Made by a program: the position numbers and the translations under genes | Notes under the pieces: generated by a model | What the model was told of the DNA's origin: nothing | Databases searched by the model: none | The model's input: only the letters and a program-made list of their open reading frames with translations | Part shown: positions 10,183-12,988 of the stretch, one piece after another | Position numbering within the stretch: position 1 is the stretch's first letter | Layout of the letters: each line of letters begins with the position of its first letter | From: Byssochlamys sp. IMV 00236 | Taxonomy: Eukaryota > Ascomycota > Eurotiomycetes > Eurotiales > Thermoascaceae | DNA: 12,988 bases | Assembly: GCA_001931875.2 (NCBI GenBank) | Contig: MSJH02000432.1 | Location: 1-12,988, forward strand | Direction: 5' to 3'

Positions 10183-10197
10183 GAAAGTTGTGGGATA

Positions 10198-11229
10198 TTA
10201 AATATACCAAAGACCGAATTTCTGCAAGTCTTTCTTCTTGTTTTCTCCTACACGATAGTTTGCATGAACTATCATAGGTGTCATATTATATTTCGTAGGT
10301 ATATTTCTATCAAAGTATAATTGGCCTTGAGGGAAAAGCATTAGATCAAGCAAGGCAATAGGACTCGTCTGATAGCTCAGGTTCAAGTCATCCAACACCC
10401 GGTTTATTGCCCCTTGCTGTGTCACTTTTGGCTCCTTATCTTGAATGTAGATTGAAGAGTCCAAGATGCGCTTGTTCATGAGAGTAGGTCTCATAATATA
10501 AAATCCAGAGTTGACGATCTTTTGTTCGGTTTCTTGACTGAATAAGGTTTCTGTGCGTACCTTTCTCGAGTTGAGTTTCATGGTAAGATATTCATAAATA
10601 TGTGGAGATGTAAACACGATATCAACATCTGAGAACCAGACTGTGATGTCTGCATAGAGTAATCTCTCTACCACCAAGGATTTGGCATGGGTGATCGGCG
10701 TATATCCTTCTGATTTCCATCCTTCAAATTCGCCTGATAGCTGTTTATGATACCACGTATCGGGAATCAACACTACATTGCGACCATATCCTGCATCTGT
10801 CAACAGCTCAACCATTTTTTCATCAATAGCAAAGACCACAAACTTATCATCCAGTCCACATTTTTTGAGCGATTTAATCCAGTTTAATGTATATTCGCCC
10901 ATGCCATGATTAGCAACAGCTGTCAGTAGTATCTTGTCTTTACGATGAACACGCAGGTTTGGCTTGATTATTCTTTCAAGTGCGTCATTTAGTTTACCCC
11001 AATCCTTTGGTTTCCATTCTTCGTCACTCAAAGGCTTTGTTATCACTTGTTCTTCTTTTTCTGGTACAATTATCTCTTCTTCGCTGTTGTTACTATTTAA
11101 GGTATCGAGCAGATCTGATGATAGGAGTGACTGTGTTGGTGTCAAGTTATTGAGTAATGCTAATAATGAGATAATAAATATTGCAGCTAACAGCATCACT
11201 AATGCTCTATTCTTTGTCCATCTTTCCAT
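10198..11229 (-). CDS. Type II membrane glycosyltransferase, Nucleotid_trans / GT77-like
   Basis: This is probably a Golgi enzyme that adds a sugar from a nucleotide-sugar donor to a glycan or glycoprotein. The start at 11229 gives 343 residues with a short basic N-terminus and a signal anchor at about 9-26, and has A at -3 and G at +4. An upstream in-frame ATG (11307) would add 26 residues encoded by a homopolymer-rich leader and is less likely. A Ser/Glu-rich stem (35-75) precedes the catalytic domain, which begins near 'KDKILLTAVANHGM' (98-110). The metal-binding DxD is 'WFSDVDIVF' (D201, D203), followed by 'VNSGFYIMRP' (239-248) and 'IVHANYR' (320-326), the order expected for PF03407-type enzymes. 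The gene has no intron, unlike its neighbours. Donor and acceptor cannot be read; galactosyl- or xylosyl-type activity is known in GT77, but assigning it here would be inference. Confidence 0.85.
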   Translation of the reverse strand: MERWTKNRALVMLLAAIFIISLLALLNNLTPTQSLLSSDLLDTLNSNNSEEEIIVPEKEEQVITKPLSDEEWKPKDWGKLNDALERIIKPNLRVHRKDKILLTAVANHGMGEYTLNWIKSLKKCGLDDKFVVFAIDEKMVELLTDAGYGRNVVLIPDTWYHKQLSGEFEGWKSEGYTPITHAKSLVVERLLYADITVWFSDVDIVFTSPHIYEYLTMKLNSRKVRTETLFSQETEQKIVNSGFYIMRPTLMNKRILDSSIYIQDKEPKVTQQGAINRVLDDLNLSYQTSPIALLDLMLFPQGQLYFDRNIPTKYNMTPMIVHANYRVGENKKKDLQKFGLWYI

Positions 11230-11457
11230 CTTGACTTCTTTTTTTTTTTTATAAAAAAGAAAAGAAAAGAAAAAGAAAAAAGGGAAAGAAGGAAGGATAG
11301 GAGTCATTTATAAAGTGATAATATTGTGTAACAATAAATCAGTTTAGTAATATTGACGACATCGTTTTACTTTTAGTAAGATGTACTTTATCATTGTAAT
11401 AGTAAATAAAGCTTATAATGAGCTATTATAAAGAAGTAGCAGTAGAATAATGACTAC

Positions 11458-11494
11458 AAGGAAAGAAAGAGAGATAGAGAGAGAGAGATAAAGG
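11458..11494. repeat. GA-rich simple repeat
   Basis: Purine tract made of GAAA and GA units, including five consecutive GA units. It lies in the divergent intergenic region. Confidence 0.8.
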
Positions 11495-11545
11495 ATACTG
11501 CCACACAGTGACTGAGCTGCCTTTAAAATGAGATTTCTGCCTTTC

Positions 11546-11563
11546 ATAGCTCTTTAGAGCTAT
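11546..11563. repeat. Short palindrome with 8-bp arms
   Basis: ATAGCTCT (11546-11553) and AGAGCTAT (11556-11563) are perfect reverse complements separated by two T. It could be a protein-binding site or chance. Confidence 0.6.
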
Positions 11564-11643
11564 TGTGCCTTTTCTTAAAGCACTACACAAAACAAGAGGA
11601 GGACGTATATCTATCAAGCCTATTATAAGTATTGCTCAAGTTC

Positions 11644-11673
11644 ATCAAGTGTATAAAAAAAAGTACACTTGAT
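11644..11673. repeat. Perfect 10-bp inverted repeat with A-rich loop
   Basis: ATCAAGTGTA (11644-11653) and TACACTTGAT (11664-11673) are exact reverse complements around a 10-base A-rich spacer. It sits about 415 bp upstream of the glycosyltransferase start. It could be an operator-like dimer site or a foldback; the arms are too long to dismiss as trivial AT symmetry. Confidence 0.7.
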
Positions 11674-12181
11674 AAATAAATTTCAATATCAACCACGCAC
11701 ACTCGGTTATGGAAATTATGACAACGATATTATTAGGAAATCTATGCTACAGTAGCTGTTCTTCTCAAACCCGCTTGCCATTGTCTTCAACTTTTATTCT
11801 ACTATGTAAATTTCTTTGTGTCCCTTGCTACGCAGATAGCCTGCTACGACTTGTTAGGCTAGCTATAAAGAATCCGACTTGAAACAGTTCTCGTTATAGG
11901 TCCAAGGTCTAGTCACCTGTTGGGAAAAATGTCTTGACACTGATTTGATTAATATGCTTGAATGAAATCAGAAGAAAAGAAATAAAGTTCATAAGATATC
12001 TAACACATTCAACAAAAATTCCATTTGACCATCTGTTTTATTTGAGTTCAAAGCTGGAATCAGTAAAAGTAAAAGTACGATGAGACTGTGTATATCTAAA
12101 ATAAAGAGAAAAGAGATGATAGCACAATTTTTATATATTAAGGAGATATTTAAACTGATACATGCAAGGAATAATCACAAG

Positions 12182-12273
12182 TACACATGACTGAGCTTGG
12201 TTCATTTGTTGATAGAACTAACAACAAAAGATTGGAATAAATATGGTAACTTTATAAAGTCGTGTTTAGCTTG
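12182..12273 (+). repeat. Dispersed direct repeat, copy B
   Basis: Second copy of the element at 9155-9299, same orientation, shorter by about 50 bases in the middle. The TTTGTTG / CAACAAA foldback is kept (12205-12211 and 12222-12228), though the outer stem present in copy A is lost. The 26-nt right block (12248-12273) matches 24 of 26 bases. It ends about 180 bp before the presumed start of the plus-strand gene at 12454. Confidence 0.65.
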
Positions 12274-12453
12274 GTAGAAGCTGAAAACGACAACCTTTCA
12301 GAAACAATAAAGAAGTTCAGACAATTCCGCTGACATTGTATTGAACACAGTAAGGAATATATTCATATCGGCATTTATTTCAACCAAATACTGTAAGGTT
12401 TTTTTCTTTTAAAAAACTTGGACATAGTTAACTCATGAAATTTCTTGTGTATA

Positions 12454-12663
12454 ATGCGATTTCATCCGTATTGGTACAACAGCATGCCCTGCATCTTCAT
12501 AGACGAAGCACTGTTGAAAGAAGCATATAACCACATGCGGGAAATGTTATCTTTGAGACAAATATTGGATGGAAACTTGGCGAATTCTAAAAACATTTTA
12601 ATGGTAAGATCTGTTTTCGGATATGCAAAATCAAATCAGCAGTAAAATCATTCATGTCTTGTT

Positions 12664-12698
<35 letters not shown>

Positions 12699-12988
12699 GA
12701 TTTTCGCAAAGTTCCTTTAACAAATATGATCCTTCTGTATCTTTCCAAATATGCTGATGACCCACAGATAAATATAGTATTGGCTGTCAAATCTGTGTAA
12801 GCATCTGTTCTGTGTGTCTAGAAGAATGATATACGTTTATTGATAACTGCTGTATAGGCTGCCTGCCATAAAGGATCTGAATAGTGGTCCTCGGGCAGAG
12901 AATGATTTATCTGTGTCCTTCATACATCCCATCATTCAAGCGCTTTTTGCTCTTGAAAGCCCAGAAAGAGTGGCCCTTGGTAAAAAAA
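12454..12988 (+). CDS. Unrecognised protein, N-terminal part (runs off the window)
   Basis: I do not recognise this family with confidence. Exons are 12454-12603, 12699-12796 and 12858 to the edge; both introns have GT..AG ends and the joins keep frame. The visible 126 residues are mainly helical and Leu/Ile-rich, with 'ALLKEAYNHMREML', 'VPLTNMILLYLSKY' and 'FIHPIIQALFALESPERVAL'. No signal peptide or membrane span is evident. The ATG at 12454 is a tentative start: a possible intron acceptor at 12496-12503 means the first coding exon could lie further left. The last bases (GTAAAAAAA from 12980) look like another donor, so coding may pause at 12979. From memory the style resembles lineage-expanded hypothetical proteins of Mucorales, but I cannot verify that. 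Confidence 0.55.
12666..12696 (+). repeat. 31-base T homopolymer before an intron acceptor
   Basis: Thirty-one consecutive T lead directly into the AG acceptor (12697-12698) of the first visible intron of the 12454 gene. It is placed as a polypyrimidine tract but is far longer than in any other intron of this window. Its length in the assembly may be inexact. Confidence 0.85.

Larger units (their letters stand above)
8961..10197. other. Gene-free region between CHS7 promoter and glycosyltransferase 3' end
   Basis: No supportable gene. The stretch holds one copy of a dispersed repeat (9155-9299), two CT microsatellites, a tandem 7-mer and a GC-richer block (about 9480-9720) that is open for 40-60 codons on both strands. 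The open frames there (minus 9527-9721; plus about 9540-9681) are short and give proteins I do not recognise, so they are not annotated as genes. Confidence 0.5.
11230..12453. other. Gene-free region upstream of the glycosyltransferase and the 12454 gene
   Basis: No supportable gene. The glycosyltransferase leader (about 11235-11285) is a long purine run on the plus strand with a TATAAA-like word at 11308-11315. Further right lie a GA tract, two hairpins and copy B of the dispersed repeat. The genes on either side point away from each other, so both promoters should lie here. The short minus ORF at 11426-11617 is mostly simple repeat. Confidence 0.5.

Noticed and set aside
10964..11254. 96-codon plus-strand ORF
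   Set aside because: It is the antisense of the glycosyltransferase N-terminus and stem, where low-complexity Ser/Leu codons arise as a shadow.
11426..11617. 63-codon minus-strand ORF
   Set aside because: A large part is the GA tract read as Ser/Leu/Tyr; there is no supporting signal.
1..12988. tRNA, rRNA and CRISPR content
   Set aside because: I scanned for tRNA T-loop words on both strands, for rRNA-like conserved stretches and for spaced repeats and saw none; the only repeats are simple tracts and the two-copy element.

Overview
The window reads as nuclear DNA of an early-diverging filamentous fungus, most likely Mucoromycota (Mucorales-like). The DNA is AT-rich, the genes carry many short introns (mostly 48-65 nt) with GTAAGT-type donors and TAG/CAG acceptors, start codons follow pyrimidine-rich leaders, and the gene set is fungal (chitin synthase export chaperone, F-BAR-type RhoGAP, single-intron P450). 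The species assignment is inference; no rRNA or other marker is present.

Layout, left to right. (1) 1-1157, plus: 3' part of a RhoGAP gene, with four introns visible. (2) 1368-3040, plus: a complete membrane-anchored cytochrome P450 with one intron that cuts through the I-helix motif. (3) 3059-5910, minus: a complete 16-exon peroxisomal ABC half-transporter of the PMP70/ABCD3 type; it converges on the P450 with only 18 bp between stop codons. (4) 6417-6659, plus: a doubtful small ORF with a hydrophobic C-terminus. (5) 6863-8129, minus: a complete five-exon CHS7-like chitin synthase export chaperone with a Gln/Pro-rich tail. (6) 8130-10197: about 2 kb with no supportable gene. (7) 10198-11229, minus: an intronless type II membrane glycosyltransferase of the Nucleotid_trans (GT77-like) fold. 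(8) 11230-12453: about 1.2 kb of non-coding DNA with hairpins and simple repeats. (9) 12454-12988, plus: the 5' part of an unrecognised gene with a 31-T tract in its first intron, running off the window.

The genes do not form an obvious cluster. CHS7 and the glycosyltransferase both fit the secretory and cell-wall route, the ABCD3 protein fits peroxisomal fatty-acyl import, and the RhoGAP fits polarity control, but this looks like ordinary gene order rather than a pathway.

The least explained structure is a pair of direct repeats (about 9155-9299 and 12182-12273) that share a foldback and a 26-nt block matching at 24 positions. They lie in the two gene-poor intervals either side of the glycosyltransferase. 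They look like a degraded dispersed element or a shared regulatory module. I found no convincing novel multi-gene system.
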